NCBI GenBank assembly: GCA_011523735.1
Contig: WTGB01000030.1
Location: 1 to 64,000, forward strand
Length of the DNA: 64,000 nucleotides
Direction: 5' to 3'
Source: Chloroflexota bacterium
Lineage (GTDB): Bacteria; Chloroflexota; Anaerolineae; Aggregatilineales; Phototrophicaceae
Part shown: one piece after another, positions 27,448-35,137 of the stretch
How the letters are laid out: each line of letters opens with the position of its first letter
How positions within the stretch are numbered: position 1 is the first letter of the stretch
Notes under the pieces: generated by a model
What the model was told of the DNA's origin: nothing
The model's database searches: none
Seen by the model: the letters and a program-made list of their open reading frames with translations, nothing else
Translations under genes and position numbers: made by a program

Positions 27448-27863
27448 CGCGACCATTTAGTCGCCTATTCCCGGATATTTTCTGCTACCCTCGACAACAT
27501 AAACATCAGATCTTACGTACAATATCTAAGCCGAAACCATGCCGAGCCTAAGCCACAAAACAACAAATGTCGCTCTGGCTGCGCCGATTCTGCGCCTGGA
27601 GCGCCGCCCTATCACTACTGTATCGATAGACATTGGCACATTTGCCATCCAACTGCCGTTTTATTTCGTCTCAGTCCATACTGCATCTTCCCTTTTCCAT
27701 ACTCAGTCTACCCTTTCCCATTTTGTATCCACCTTTTTCTGAACTTATCCACCCAACTTTCGACTGCAAGGTCCGGACTTCAAATGTGCCGAGCGCGATT
27801 GGCGAAGCATTTCCGCCTGACCGAGACGTCAGGTGGCCAGATGGCCAAAAAAAAGTTTTTACC
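27448..27863 (+). repeat. non-coding dispersed repeat, copy B
   Basis: The stretch 27295-27971 (677 bases) holds no convincing gene, though two frames are open by chance. It carries the four blocks of copy A in the same order: a hairpin GCGAC-N6-GTCGC at 27449-27464, TAAGCC plus A-rich run at 27549, TACTGTATCGATAGA at 27616-27630, and GGCCAGATGGCC with an A/T run at 27835-27863. Offsets to the first block are 0, 101, 168 and 387 (copy A: 0, 101, 168, 346). A partial further copy of the first block (CATTTAGTCGCCT) is at about 27345. The loop of the hairpin differs while its arms are kept. Confidence 0.7.
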
Positions 27864-27971
27864 GGCTACAAAACTACCACGAGTTTATCGGCTCGCCAGT
27901 TACTAAGCCTTAGACTTCGCCGCTGCGGCGGAGTAGAATGTGAACGCAAAACCTCAGGAGATAGCCAGTCA

Positions 27972-28694
27972 ATGAACACGAAGCAAATGCTGGAAGAACT
28001 CAAGAACTTCGACACGCCATCCATCACCAATGTGGTGGCGACGTATCCAGATTCGCCGCTCTGCCTCGGGTTGTACAATCCTTGGAGCGAGAACTGGTAC
28101 ACAGATCAGACGATACGCTGCATGTACCCCGAGTTGGGCCGGCGGGTTGGCTATGCTGTGACCTGTGTATATGGCTTGCCGGATCCAAATTATTCCCGCC
28201 TGAGCTTCGTCGATGTGCTGGAGGCTATGGAGGCATCGCCTCAGCCGACCGTGTTGGTCATTGAGCAGAAGTTTCCGCCGGCGCTTGCTGGCAAAGTTGG
28301 ACTGGCAGGCGGCAATATGGTCTCGGCGATGAAAGCCCTCGGTTGTGTGGGCTTGCTGTCTAATGGACCATCACGCGACCTGGATGAAGTCCGCGAGATG
28401 GATTTCCAATACATGCTGAGTGGTGTTACGGCGGGGCACGGCGCGATGGCGGTACAAGCTGTGAATGTACCGGTTTCGATCGGCGGCATGGATGTGGCGC
28501 CTGGCGAATTGATCCACATGGACGAAAACGGCGCCTGCAAGTTCCCGGCTGATCAACTGGAAGCCGTGCTGCTAAACGCGCGCGCCCTGCAAAAAGAAGA
28601 AACCGCGCGCATGAAAGCGCTTCAGAATGCGAAGTCCGCCGCTGAGATTCGGGCGATTTTTGGCGGGCATGCTTACGGCGATGCCGATGAATAG
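27972..28694 (+). CDS. RraA-like family protein (aldolase/ demethylmenaquinone methyltransferase-like fold)
   Basis: RraA family protein of 240 aa, related to 4-hydroxy-4-methyl-2-oxoglutarate aldolases and to RNase E inhibitors. The core signature is AGGNMVSAMKALGCVGLLSNGPSRDLDEVREM, where the SRDLDE part holds the substrate- and metal-binding Arg-Asp, and PGELIHMDENGACKFP is the second family motif. The frame extends far upstream into the repeat, but ATG 27972 has AGGAGA eleven bases before it. It is flanked on both sides by paralogous MFS genes on the same strand, which could supply or export its substrate. Confidence 0.85.
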   Translation: MNTKQMLEELKNFDTPSITNVVATYPDSPLCLGLYNPWSENWYTDQTIRCMYPELGRRVGYAVTCVYGLPDPNYSRLSFVDVLEAMEASPQPTVLVIEQKFPPALAGKVGLAGGNMVSAMKALGCVGLLSNGPSRDLDEVREMDFQYMLSGVTAGHGAMAVQAVNVPVSIGGMDVAPGELIHMDENGACKFPADQLEAVLLNARALQKEETARMKALQNAKSAAEIRAIFGGHAYGDADE

Positions 28695-28731
28695 CGCCTG
28701 AACGCGTCGGCAATCGCATTAGTCCGCTTGT

Positions 28732-29949
28732 ATGAATCATTCTCGATACCGCGCGCGGCGCGCTTTCTATATTTTCAGAATAGTAGCGCCCTTTGTCTTC
28801 GCCATGTGGCTGACGATGGCGAATCTTTATTTCGTGACTGTCATCACCGATGATCCCTTTCGTTTGGCCTGGCTCCTGGTTGTATTGGAAACAGCCACAT
28901 TTGTCTTTGAGGTCCCGACGGGTCTCATCGCTGACAGCTTCAGTCGCAAATGGTCTATAGTCATCGGCTATATCATTTGGGGCGGCGGCTTTCTCTTGCA
29001 GGCGCTCATACCGATATACGAAGTGACACTCTTGTCGCAGGCGGTCTGGGGCTTGGGTTTCACTTTCGTCAGCGGCGCGCCCGAAGCTTGGCTGGTCGAC
29101 GAGCTGGGTCAGGAAGAAGCATCGGCATTGTTCCTTCGCGGCTCGCAGATTGGTCAGGTAACCACGCTTCTTGGCATCGCCGCTTCGACCGCGCTGGCGA
29201 CCTTCCATCTTGCTTTGCCCATTGCGCTTGGCGGCGCGGCGACAATTCTGCTGGCGCTTTTGCTCGCGGTTATTATGCCGGAAGAAGGTTTCCAGCCGGC
29301 CGGCTCTATGGGCATATCATTCGCTCAATTTCGGCAAACTTTCTCCACTGCGCTAAAGATGGTGAAAGGAAGGCCGGTTTTGCGTTCGGTAGTTTTGATC
29401 GGCCTGGTCATCGGTAGTTCCGCCGGCGGCTTTGACGCAATGCACGCTCCCCATATTGTGCGGAATTTCGTATTGCCCATCTTTGAATCAGAAATCTGGT
29501 TCGGTATATTGTTTGCCGGCGTGACGCTTTTGACATTGCCTCTGCTCGAGTTGACGCGGCGGTGGCTGCGGCAAAAGTGGCAATCGAGAACGACGCTCAT
29601 CCTCTCTATTTTCGCTGGCGGTACAATCTTGGGCAATCTGGCCTTCATTTGGGCGCCGACCTTCTATGTCGCTGCCTTGGCCTATTGCCTGAGCCAGTCT
29701 CTGCGGACGGCGACCAAGCCGCTTTTCATGATCTGGATCAATCGTCACGCGCCATCTGATACGCGCGCAACTGTGATATCGCTGTACTGGCAATCCAATG
29801 CCTTGGGGCATATCGTTTTTGTGCCACTGCTCGGCGCCCTTGGGACACTGACATCTTTGCGTATTGCCTTGTCCTCCGCAAGTTTGGCGCTTCTGCCGGT
29901 TATCCCGCTATACCGCCGTCACGGAAGCGAGAACCTGGAGATTGTTTAG
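28732..29949 (+). CDS. MFS transporter, paralogue 2
   Basis: Second major-facilitator transporter of 405 aa, clearly related to 26053-27294. Matching segments include VPTGLIADSFSRKWSIVIGYIIWGGGFLLQ, WGLGFTFVSGAPEAWLVDELG (versus MGLGYTFLSGATSAWIVDEIG) and VIMPEEGFQ. It follows the RraA-like gene by 37 bases. Both transporters have the same loop motif and domain halves, so a duplication with the RraA-like gene between the copies is likely. Direction and substrate cannot be read from sequence. Confidence 0.88.
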   Translation: MNHSRYRARRAFYIFRIVAPFVFAMWLTMANLYFVTVITDDPFRLAWLLVVLETATFVFEVPTGLIADSFSRKWSIVIGYIIWGGGFLLQALIPIYEVTLLSQAVWGLGFTFVSGAPEAWLVDELGQEEASALFLRGSQIGQVTTLLGIAASTALATFHLALPIALGGAATILLALLLAVIMPEEGFQPAGSMGISFAQFRQTFSTALKMVKGRPVLRSVVLIGLVIGSSAGGFDAMHAPHIVRNFVLPIFESEIWFGILFAGVTLLTLPLLELTRRWLRQKWQSRTTLILSIFAGGTILGNLAFIWAPTFYVAALAYCLSQSLRTATKPLFMIWINRHAPSDTRATVISLYWQSNALGHIVFVPLLGALGTLTSLRIALSSASLALLPVIPLYRRHGSENLEIV

Positions 29950-30029
29950 GCAGGTGATCAGCAATATCTTTAGTTTATTATGTATCATGTACAATGGGAT
30001 AGACGCGAAGATTTAGCTGAAAGCACATA

Positions 30030-30893
30030 ATGATTGGCAAGCGAATACTCATCACTGGGGCGACCAATGGCATCGGCAAACAGGCGGCGCTGGAATTGGC
30101 GAAGATGGGCGCCGAGATTGTTATCGTCGGGCGCGACGAGATAAAGACGCGGAAGGTTTCCGTCGACATCAAGCTGGCGAGTGGCAATTCCAATGTTGAG
30201 CTGCTCGTCGCCGATCTCTCTTCACTGAGCGAAGTGCGCCGCATCGCCGCTGAATTCCGCGAGAAGTATCAGCGTCTGGATGTCTTGCTAAATAATGCCG
30301 GCGCATCGTTTTCAACTTTTCAGACTTCGGTCGATGGCTACGAAATGACCTTCGCGCTGAATCACTTTAGCTACTATCTTCTTACCAATCTGTTGCTCGA
30401 TATCATGAAACTCACCGCGCATGAACACGGCGAAGCGCGCATCATCAATGTATCATCGAGCGCCCACAATTCAGCCGGTCGGGATGGCTTGCGCTTGGAA
30501 GACTTGCGCGACGCTAGCGGTTTTCGCGCCTTCCGCGCCTACGGTGGCAGCAAGCTGGCGAATGTGCTCTTCACTTATGAATTGGCCAGGCGTCTCGAAG
30601 AAACCGATATCACCGTAAACGCTGTACATCCTGGCTTGGTGAATACCGGCTTCGGCGACAATATGACCGGGTTCATGCGTCATATTTTCAAGCTGATGAA
30701 AACGCTGGCGGGGCGCTCGCCACAAAGAGGCGCTGAAACGCTTGTATATCTTGCGTCATCTCCCGATGTCGCTGGTATCAACGGGAAATACTGGTTCGAT
30801 AAGAAGCAGTTGCGCTCAAGCGATATCTCCTATGGCCGCGAACAGCAGAAAGCGCTTTGGGACTTTAGCGCCGAAGCAACGGGCGTTGGTTAG
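30030..30893 (+). CDS. short-chain dehydrogenase/reductase (retinol-dehydrogenase-like)
   Basis: NAD(P)-dependent oxidoreductase with a Rossmann fold, 287 aa. The cofactor motif is TGATNGIGKQAALELAKMG, followed by NNAGA, the serine strand IINVSSSAH and the catalytic Tyr-Lys in YGGSKLANVLF, with PGLVNTGFG after it. The HNSAGRDG insertion and C-terminal region (KTLAGRSPQRGAETLVYLASSPDVAGINGKYW) match the retinol dehydrogenase/WW-domain oxidoreductase-like branch. The substrate is unknown. The upstream DNA has a possible -10 TACAAT about 40 bases before the ATG. Confidence 0.9.
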   Translation: MIGKRILITGATNGIGKQAALELAKMGAEIVIVGRDEIKTRKVSVDIKLASGNSNVELLVADLSSLSEVRRIAAEFREKYQRLDVLLNNAGASFSTFQTSVDGYEMTFALNHFSYYLLTNLLLDIMKLTAHEHGEARIINVSSSAHNSAGRDGLRLEDLRDASGFRAFRAYGGSKLANVLFTYELARRLEETDITVNAVHPGLVNTGFGDNMTGFMRHIFKLMKTLAGRSPQRGAETLVYLASSPDVAGINGKYWFDKKQLRSSDISYGREQQKALWDFSAEATGVG

Positions 30894-30899
30894 GCGAAG

Positions 30900-31265
30900 T
30901 CACGGTAGGTCCGCTGGCAGCGCAAAGCCGCCATCCGAGTTCCTGAATTCGACTGCCTGCACAACCGCATCGAGATTCAATTGTCCATAAAGGTGGGGAA
31001 ACAGCCCCACGCTGCTTGTTGCCATGGCGACATCAGAATCCGGATGCGCCGGCGCTTCCCAGCGGAGTTCGGCCTTCAGCTTGCTTTCGTCAATACAAAG
31101 CAGTAACAGATTGGCTCCACCGCCATAGAAGTCATTTGCTACCCGCAATACCTGGTCTCGTTTTGAACAATGAATGAAACTGTCGCTAGTCAAGGTCGGC
31201 GCGCTGTACCAACCGCGCTCTTGCGCTGCGAGCCAAGCTTGGCGGCTGGCGATGTGGTAGATCAT
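30900..31265 (-). CDS. DUF952 domain-containing protein
   Basis: Single-domain protein of 121 aa matching DUF952: MIYHIASRQAWLAAQERGWYSAPTL at the start, SFIHCSKRDQVLRVANDFYGG in the centre and ELRWE and FPHLYGQLNLDAVV after it. These conserved His, Cys and Pro-His-Leu-Tyr-Gly residues define the family; its function is not established (some members resemble ADP-ribosyl-transferase folds). Its start overlaps the stop of the PLP-dependent enzyme by four bases, so both are translated from one message. Confidence 0.88.
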   Translation of the reverse strand: MIYHIASRQAWLAAQERGWYSAPTLTSDSFIHCSKRDQVLRVANDFYGGGANLLLLCIDESKLKAELRWEAPAHPDSDVAMATSSVGLFPHLYGQLNLDAVVQAVEFRNSDGGFALPADLP

Positions 31266-32386
31266 GCAAGCGCCTGCCGCAAGTCAGCTATCAAGTCTGC
31301 TGGATGCTCGAGTCCGATGGATACGCGGAGCAGGTTTGCCGGTGTACTTGAGCTTTCTTCGATGGATTCACGGTGTTCGATGAGACTGTGCGTGCCGCCG
31401 AAGCTGGTCGCGCTTGTGAACAGTTTCAGCCGGTTTACGAGGTCGATCGCCCCTTGCCGCCCGCCTTTGACGAGGATCGACATCAGCCCGCTACCGACGC
31501 GCATCTGCCGCAGCGCTAGTTCATACTGTGGATGGCTGGGATGATGGGGATAGAGTAGGCCTTCGATTTTGGGATGTTCTGCCAAGAAACAGGCGACTTG
31601 CCAGGCGTTTTCGCTGTGGGCGCGTACGCGGTAGGACAAGCTTTGCAAGCCCCGCGCCGCCAGCCAGCAACTCATCGGCGATAGGACGCTTCCGCCGATT
31701 CTCACGAGCCGCATGACCCGCTCGGCGAACTTGTCTTCCTCAGCGAAGATAATGACACCACCCAATACATCGTGATGCCCGGCGATGTATTTGGTAAGGG
31801 ACATGACCACAATGTCGGCGCCTAGCGCGATTGGGTTCTGCGCTACGGGCGTTGCCACGGTATTGTCAACCAGCAGCAGGGCGTCGTGCTCATGCGCGAT
31901 CTCGGCGATTGCGGCGATATCCGCCAACCGAATCATCGGATTGGTCGGTGACTCGAAGATGACCAATTTGGTCTCAGGGCGCATCGCGGCGCGCAGCGCC
32001 TTCAAATCGCTCATATTGGTGTAGGTCGTTTCCAAGCCCCAAGGCGCGAAGAACTCGTTTAGCTGAACGCGAATGCCAAAGTACATATCATCGCTGGAAA
32101 CGATGTGATCTCCCGGTTCAAGCGCCTGAAAAATGGTGAGCATCGCGGCGGAACCGCTGGAAATGGCATGGGCGACGGCGCCTCCTTCCAGCTTCGCCAG
32201 CGATGTTTCTAGGGCAGCCCGGTTGGGATTCTGATAACGCGTGTAGATCAATTCGTCGGGTTCGTGCTCGCGGCCCGTCGTCTCGTACTCGAATGTAGTG
32301 CTTAGTACGATTGGCGGTACGATAGCGCCGCTTGCGGGGTCAATCCTGGCATTATGTACCGCCTCAGTTTCTGGCCGCAGATTCAT
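31262..32386 (-). CDS. PLP-dependent Cys/Met metabolism enzyme (cystathionine gamma-synthase/lyase type)
   Basis: Cytosolic PLP enzyme of the trans-sulfuration family (MetB/MetC/CGL/MGL), about 374 aa. The cofactor Lys lies in VMSLTKYIAGHHDVLGG, and the family motifs YTRYQNPNRAALETSLAKLEGG, SSDDMYFGIRV, TNPMIRLADIAAIAEIAHEHDALLLVDNTVATP and HSLIEHRESIE are visible. Whether it makes cystathionine, cleaves it or acts as a gamma-lyase cannot be told from these residues. The start is MNLRPETEAVHNA at 32386. It is coupled to the DUF952 gene, and the sulfur-related sufE-rhodanese operon starts 0.7 kb away on the same strand. Confidence 0.9.
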   Translation of the reverse strand: MNLRPETEAVHNARIDPASGAIVPPIVLSTTFEYETTGREHEPDELIYTRYQNPNRAALETSLAKLEGGAVAHAISSGSAAMLTIFQALEPGDHIVSSDDMYFGIRVQLNEFFAPWGLETTYTNMSDLKALRAAMRPETKLVIFESPTNPMIRLADIAAIAEIAHEHDALLLVDNTVATPVAQNPIALGADIVVMSLTKYIAGHHDVLGGVIIFAEEDKFAERVMRLVRIGGSVLSPMSCWLAARGLQSLSYRVRAHSENAWQVACFLAEHPKIEGLLYPHHPSHPQYELALRQMRVGSGLMSILVKGGRQGAIDLVNRLKLFTSATSFGGTHSLIEHRESIEESSSTPANLLRVSIGLEHPADLIADLRQALA

Positions 32387-32579
32387 GGTTTCACTTTCCC
32401 AAGCCCTCATTTATCGGCAATCATACAATCTGGTGCCCAGCCCTGCCAAGTACAGGTGAGATTGCATTGAGAACTGACTGTGGCGCTGTGAATTCGATAT
32501 AGAATAAAGTAGCGGCAAGCAACGAATACCGCGTGAAGCATCGGCAAACGACGGCAGCGCTGAAATGGAGAGGTGCACC

Positions 32580-33107
32580 ATGCCAGATATGCTTGTCAAA
32601 TTATACGATCTGCCGGAGTTGGAGCCCGCGCTTGCCAGGCAGCGAACGATGGGAATTACGATAAGACGAGGCATGGCGCCGGAGAAACACCTCGCGCTTG
32701 AGTGGATTGGTCAGCACTTCAGCGAGTATTGGGTTAGCGAAGCTGAGGTTGGCTTCGCAGCGCGACCGCCAACGATCTTTCTGGCGCATCGTGGCGAGCA
32801 GATACTTGGATTCGCCTGTTACGATACCGCGCACAAGAACTTTTTCGGTCCAACCGGTGTTGACAAGGCTGAACGCGGTTGTGGAATTGGCACAGCATTG
32901 CTAATGGCAGCGCTGCACGCCATGCGGCAAGCTGGTTACATGTACGGCATCATCGGCTGGGCGGGACCAGTTGAGTATTACGAAAAGGTTGTCGGCGCTG
33001 AGGTCATACCGCGGTCAGAGCCGCCGGACAGCTATCGCGGGATGTTGGGCACACACGCCATCTTTACCGGGGGCGCGCCGGCCGATTCTTTTCTGGAGAC
33101 ACATTGA
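32580..33107 (+). CDS. GNAT-family N-acetyltransferase
   Basis: Acetyltransferase fold of 175 aa. The acetyl-CoA motif A is GVDKAERGCGIGTALLMAALHAMRQAGY and the C-terminal GIIGWAGPVEYYEKVVGAEVI matches motif B. The N-terminal part (ITIRRGMAPEKHLALEWIGQHFSEYWVSEAEVGF) differs from small ribosomal acetyltransferases. The frame begins at 32565, but ATG 32580 sits just after GGAGAGGTGCACC, a good ribosome site. It points away from the PLP enzyme gene and towards sufE; substrate unknown. Confidence 0.85.
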   Translation: MPDMLVKLYDLPELEPALARQRTMGITIRRGMAPEKHLALEWIGQHFSEYWVSEAEVGFAARPPTIFLAHRGEQILGFACYDTAHKNFFGPTGVDKAERGCGIGTALLMAALHAMRQAGYMYGIIGWAGPVEYYEKVVGAEVIPRSEPPDSYRGMLGTHAIFTGGAPADSFLETH

Positions 33108-33108
33108 G

Positions 33109-33552
33109 TTAAGCAGATTTCAGTCGCTGATTCGCTTGATAGACAACGGCATTGATCAATTCTGTTAACCCGCGGCCCTTGCCCATAGATATATCTTTGC
33201 CGAAGAAGGTGAATACGACTTCGCCATTGATAGCAGCCACTTGCTCCAAGGGGGCGCCGCTGCAGGCTTGGTCGAGGATGGCGCTTATCGCCATCGCTGA
33301 TAGACCCTGTGGATTAAGCACATCAAAATAATAATCAAGCGTACCATCCGCGCGGTCAATCGCCCAGACGAAAGCTTCTGATTCGCAACCGATAACGCGA
33401 TGCGCTTCGTCGTAAGGTTTGATAGCGACTGATGCGGGCACGGGTTGGAATTCGTCGGCAATGGCGATCAGATAATCGACGCGTTCTTCTCGTGATGTGA
33501 TAAAGCTGAAATCGTCGAGATATTCTTGCAGCTTTGCAGGATAATCCGCCAT
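33109..33552 (-). CDS. sufE: SufE-family sulfur acceptor protein
   Basis: Sulfur acceptor that takes persulfide from a cysteine desulfurase and passes it to Fe-S assembly. The active-site Cys56 (numbering from this start) lies in RVIGCESEAFVW, the family's VxGCxS motif. The region MAISAILDQACSGAPLEQVA and the C-terminal ISMGKGRGLTELINAVV complete the fold. The start is MADYPAKLQEYL at 33552, with AGG six bases before it. It is 66 bases downstream of the rhodanese gene and on the same strand, hence under the same cysteine-responsive leader. No SufS gene is in the window. Confidence 0.9.
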   Translation of the reverse strand: MADYPAKLQEYLDDFSFITSREERVDYLIAIADEFQPVPASVAIKPYDEAHRVIGCESEAFVWAIDRADGTLDYYFDVLNPQGLSAMAISAILDQACSGAPLEQVAAINGEVVFTFFGKDISMGKGRGLTELINAVVYQANQRLKSA

Positions 33553-33618
33553 GGCGCCTCTTGGAGGACACATGAACCGGGGCAGAGAGCTTTATCGCCC
33601 CGGCTCATAATTCGCAAG

Positions 33619-34479
33619 CTATTTCTCGATGGGCAGGCCCACGCTGTTGCCCCATTCTGTCCATGACCCGTCATAATTCCGCACATCGGCGAAGCCGAGC
33701 AGGTTGGTCAAGACGAACCAGGTATGGCTGCTTCGCTCGCCTATGCGGCAGTAGGCGATAGTAGGGTCAGCCGGATTCAAGCCGATCTCATCGAGGTAGA
33801 TCGCGCTCAGTTGAGCCGCGTTCTTGAACGTGCCGTCTTCATTGGCCGCTCTCGACCAAGGTACGCTGGATGCGCCTGGAATATGGCCACCACGGACGGC
33901 GCCTTCTTGCGGATAGCCTTCCATGTGCAGCTTCTCGCCGCTGAACTCCGCCGGGCTGCGCACATCAACCAGTTGACCGTTGGTTTGAATATGTTGCAAG
34001 ACGCCGTCACGAAAGGCGCGGATTTGACTATCATCACGCTCCGGCGCGCTGTAGGCAGTCGGGCTGATTACTGGCTTCTCACGTGTGACTTCGCGCCCTT
34101 CTTCCACCCACTTAAGCCGCCCGCCGTCCATAATCTTGGCTTTGGTGTGGTTGAAGAGTTCAAAGACCCATAGGGCGTAGGTCGCCCACCAATTGCTTTT
34201 GTCTCCATAGAAGATTACTGTCGTGTTGGGCGTGATGCCGATGCGGCTCGCCAGTGCCTCAAATCCGGCCTTGCCGAGATAGTCTCGGCGCAGCGGATCG
34301 TTGAGGTCCTTGACCCAATCGACCTCGACCGCGCCGGGGATATGCCCGCTTGGATACAGCAGAGGATCTTCATTTGATTCGATGATGCGAACATTGTCGT
34401 CATTTAGGTGAGCGGCGACCCAGTCCGTCGAAACGAGTTTATCTGGATTTGCATACCCACGACTGTCGATATCACTCAT
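33619..34479 (-). CDS. sulfurtransferase (rhodanese, thiosulfate/3-mercaptopyruvate type)
   Basis: Tandem-rhodanese-domain sulfurtransferase of 286 aa. The first domain is catalytically silent ([17 protein letters not shown], ending near [10 protein letters not shown]), the second carries the active Cys244 in [14 protein letters not shown]. This six-residue loop CRIGERS fits thiosulfate sulfurtransferases rather than mercaptopyruvate ones, which usually show CGSGVT. It supplies sulfane sulfur, consistent with the sufE gene behind it. Start ATG is at 34479 with AAAAGGAGAAGCAGGA before it. The leader region 34480-34721 contains a Cys-leader attenuator that should raise expression when cysteine is short. 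Confidence 0.93.
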   Translation of the reverse strand: MSDIDSRGYANPDKLVSTDWVAAHLNDDNVRIIESNEDPLLYPSGHIPGAVEVDWVKDLNDPLRRDYLGKAGFEALASRIGITPNTTVIFYGDKSNWWATYALWVFELFNHTKAKIMDGGRLKWVEEGREVTREKPVISPTAYSAPERDDSQIRAFRDGVLQHIQTNGQLVDVRSPAEFSGEKLHMEGYPQEGAVRGGHIPGASSVPWSRAANEDGTFKNAAQLSAIYLDEIGLNPADPTIAYCRIGERSSHTWFVLTNLLGFADVRNYDGSWTEWGNSVGLPIEK

Positions 34480-34547
34480 TCCTGCTTCTCCTTTTGTACT
34501 AGCCTTCCTAGGTTATGCGGCTGGTTGTTCACAAGGACCGCAGAATC

Positions 34548-34574
34548 AAAAAAGCCAACCTCTGCGGGTTGACT
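34548..34574 (-). terminator. intrinsic terminator of the cysteine attenuator
   Basis: Read on the minus strand: AGTCAACC (34574-34567), loop CGCAGA, GGTTGGCT (34560-34553), then TTTTTT (34553-34548). The stem has seven pairs plus one G-T pair. It lies about 70 bases before the rhodanese start codon and 60 bases after the leader peptide stop. The loop bases CCGCAGA also pair perfectly with TCTGCGG further downstream (34544-34538), giving an alternative fold. Confidence 0.82.
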
Positions 34575-34619
34575 TGTTTGTGCGAACAACCATGTTGCTG
34601 GCAAACCAAACACACCCGC
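34564..34619 (-). promoter_or_regulatory. anti-terminator hairpin of the cysteine attenuator
   Basis: On the minus strand, GCGGGT (34619-34614) directly after the leader stop codon pairs perfectly with ACCCGC (34569-34564), and TGTTTG (34612-34607) pairs with CAAACA (34580-34575). These two six-base stems enclose a 26-base loop. The second arm overlaps the left arm of the terminator (34574-34567), so both structures exclude each other. A ribosome at the leader stop would cover GCGGGT and allow termination; one stalled at the Cys codons would leave it free. Confidence 0.75.
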
Positions 34620-34682
34620 CTATAGATCTGAACTCAGACAACAACAGGTCGTGAATGCGCCGATGTTGATCGATTTGCTCAT
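34620..34682 (-). CDS. cysteine leader peptide (20 aa, three consecutive Cys)
   Basis: A 63-base open frame, ATG at 34682 and TAG at 34622-34620. It encodes MSKSINIGAFTTCCCLSSDL with TGT TGT TGT as codons 13-15. It has no ribosome-binding site; a TATGAT box lies 12-17 bases upstream, so the message should begin within a few bases of the ATG (near-leaderless). Position, Cys run, terminator and anti-terminator together are the layout of an amino-acid leader-peptide attenuator. Polycysteine short ORFs with this role are known from mycobacteria; this one precedes a sulfurtransferase and sufE. Confidence 0.78.
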   Translation of the reverse strand: MSKSINIGAFTTCCCLSSDL

Positions 34683-34693
34683 GCGTTTACATT

Positions 34694-34721
34694 ATCATAT
34701 GCGCCTGAAGAATTCAAGCAA
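34694..34721 (-). promoter_or_regulatory. promoter of the cysteine leader and rhodanese-sufE operon
   Basis: On the minus strand, TTGCTT (34721-34716, four of six matches to the -35 consensus) is followed after 16 bases by TATGAT (34699-34694, five of six matches to the -10 consensus). The predicted transcription start is near 34687, about five bases before the leader ATG. It lies between the small upstream gene's stop (34742) and the leader peptide. Confidence 0.55.
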
Positions 34722-34741
34722 GGATAGCAATTTTGGCATGT

Positions 34742-35137
34742 CTATTGGAAAGGCGGCAACTCGAGCGATGTATGGAGTCTGTCGCAGCAGAGTTGACAAT
34801 TCTCCAGCTTGAGTGAAATATGGATGCCATGCGGGAGAGTGAAACTGAATTTGCCACGCCCGATGCTGCCAATTAGCGGTTTTCGCCTGGCAACGATGTA
34901 TACGCCGGCGTCATCTTGATCGGTCGTCCACTGCCAGCCAAAACCCGCTTGTAGTTCAAGCTTCGCCAAGACCTGATCACCATCATGCCAAGACAGGTTG
35001 ATATCGCAGTGTTCGGCTTGTAGAAAAAAGGTGTTGGGTATTGAAACGGTCCATTCAAAGCGGCGGGTCTCAAGAGCCAGGTCCCGCGCGGAGCTGACCA
35101 ACTTGATGGCATTCCATATATTTCCCAGGTGTCGCAT
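34742..35137 (-). CDS. hypothetical protein
   Basis: A 131-residue protein without recognised family, signal peptide or membrane segment. It alternates hydrophobic and charged residues in beta-strand fashion (VLAKLELQAGFGWQWTTDQDDAGVYIVARRK) and ends with LENCQLCCDRLHTSLELPP. This resembles a small beta-rich domain such as those found in adhesin-like proteins of unknown function (FTLPHGIHISLKLENC is typical of DUF4097-like strands), but this is weak. Its start abuts the class-IV aminotransferase stop, so they share a message. Confidence 0.6.
   Translation of the reverse strand: MRHLGNIWNAIKLVSSARDLALETRRFEWTVSIPNTFFLQAEHCDINLSWHDGDQVLAKLELQAGFGWQWTTDQDDAGVYIVARRKPLIGSIGRGKFSFTLPHGIHISLKLENCQLCCDRLHTSLELPPFQ

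Noticed and set aside
27388-27906. 172-residue open frame in the gene-free region before the RraA-like gene
   Set aside because: It lies over repeat copy B, has no ribosome site, and the aligned part of copy A does not keep the frame.
28426-29208. 260-residue open frame antisense to the RraA-like and MFS genes
   Set aside because: It spans the end of one conserved gene and the start of another, and its composition (many Arg, His, Gln) is not protein-like.
32411-32564. Short minus-strand frame (MQSHLYLAGLGTRLYDCR) before the Cys/Met PLP enzyme, considered as another leader peptide
   Set aside because: It has no run of Cys or Met codons, and no terminator hairpin lies between it and the gene.
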